In this document: piece by piece, positions 6,001 through 6,128 of the stretch | Layout of the letters: each line of letters opens with the position of its first letter | How positions within the stretch are numbered: the stretch's first letter is position 1 | Origin: DATEMK01 sp035275625 | GTDB taxonomy: Bacteria; Bacteroidota; Bacteroidia; AKYH767-A; OLB10 | DNA length: 6,128 nucleotides | Reading direction: 5' to 3' | Assembly: GCA_035275625.1 (NCBI GenBank) | Contig: DATEMK010000178.1 | Span: 1-6,128 of the forward strand | Notes under the pieces: model-generated | Database searches by the model: none | What the model was told of the DNA's origin: nothing | What the model saw: the letters and a program-made list of their open reading frames with translations, nothing else | Position numbers and translations under genes: made by a program

Positions 6001-6128
6001 ATGCCGAATACTTATACTCAAATCCATCTTCAATTAATCTTTGCAGTAAAGTATCGTGCTGCGATGATTGGCAAAAATTGGAAAGACGAACTTTATAAAT
6101 ACATCACTGGAATTGTTCAAGGTAACAA
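6001..6128 (+). CDS. tnpA: IS200-like / REP-associated Y1 transposase, N-terminal fragment
   Basis: The frame from ATG at 6001 stays open to the window edge (42 full codons) and starts MPNTYTQIHLQLIFAVKYR, continuing with NWKDELYKYITGIVQGN. This is the opening beta strand and helix of the Y1 (HUH) transposase family, very like the proteins often annotated as IS200/IS605 transposases in Bacteroidota. Such enzymes cut and rejoin single-stranded DNA at hairpins using one tyrosine and an HUH metal site; both lie beyond the window. The two palindromic repeats directly upstream favour a REP-associated (RAYT-type) relative over a classical insertion sequence, but without the rest of the gene and its right flank this cannot be settled. 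It is divergent from the lysyl-oxidase-like gene. Confidence 0.85.
   Translation, partial: MPNTYTQIHLQLIFAVKYRAAMIGKNWKDELYKYITGIVQGN

Overview
The window looks like chromosomal DNA of a member of the Bacteroidota. The evidence is a C-terminal type IX secretion (T9SS) sorting domain, a bacillithiol synthase BshA of the type found in this phylum, AT-rich spacers with matches to the Bacteroidota -7 promoter element (TAnnTTTG), no convincing Shine-Dalgarno sites, and a pair of GTCCCGTAGGGAC repeats beside an IS200-like transposase. I cannot place it below phylum level from the sequence alone.

Layout, left to right. The first 78 bases are the N-terminal 26 codons of bshA on the minus strand. Immediately upstream of it (96-644, minus) is a 182-residue NUMOD4/HNH-type protein with a C-terminal helix-turn-helix and an atypical HNH core. 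A 237-base spacer follows. Then comes a 981-residue exported enzyme (882-3827, minus) that fuses a NagZ-like GH3 beta-N-acetylglucosaminidase to a serine beta-lactamase-fold hydrolase resembling the amidase AmiE; its signal peptide is encoded by a 7-base tandem repeat. A spacer with a candidate promoter, a small palindrome and a very clear terminator separates it from a 598-residue secreted protein (3995-5791, minus) with a P-domain, a lysyl-oxidase-like domain, a PKD domain and a T9SS sorting domain. The right end holds two copies of a 20-base palindromic repeat, then the start of a Y1 (IS200/REP-associated) transposase on the plus strand, cut by the window edge.

How the genes may relate. 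The left three genes are co-oriented. The GH3/amidase fusion would release GlcNAc, and possibly lactyl-ether sugars and peptides, from cell-wall fragments. BshA uses UDP-GlcNAc to start bacillithiol synthesis, so the two share amino-sugar metabolism, but a functional link is only inferred. The lysyl-oxidase-like gene is a separate transcription unit bounded by its own terminator. The transposase and its repeats diverge from it and form an independent mobile or domesticated unit. No CRISPR array, tRNA or rRNA is visible.
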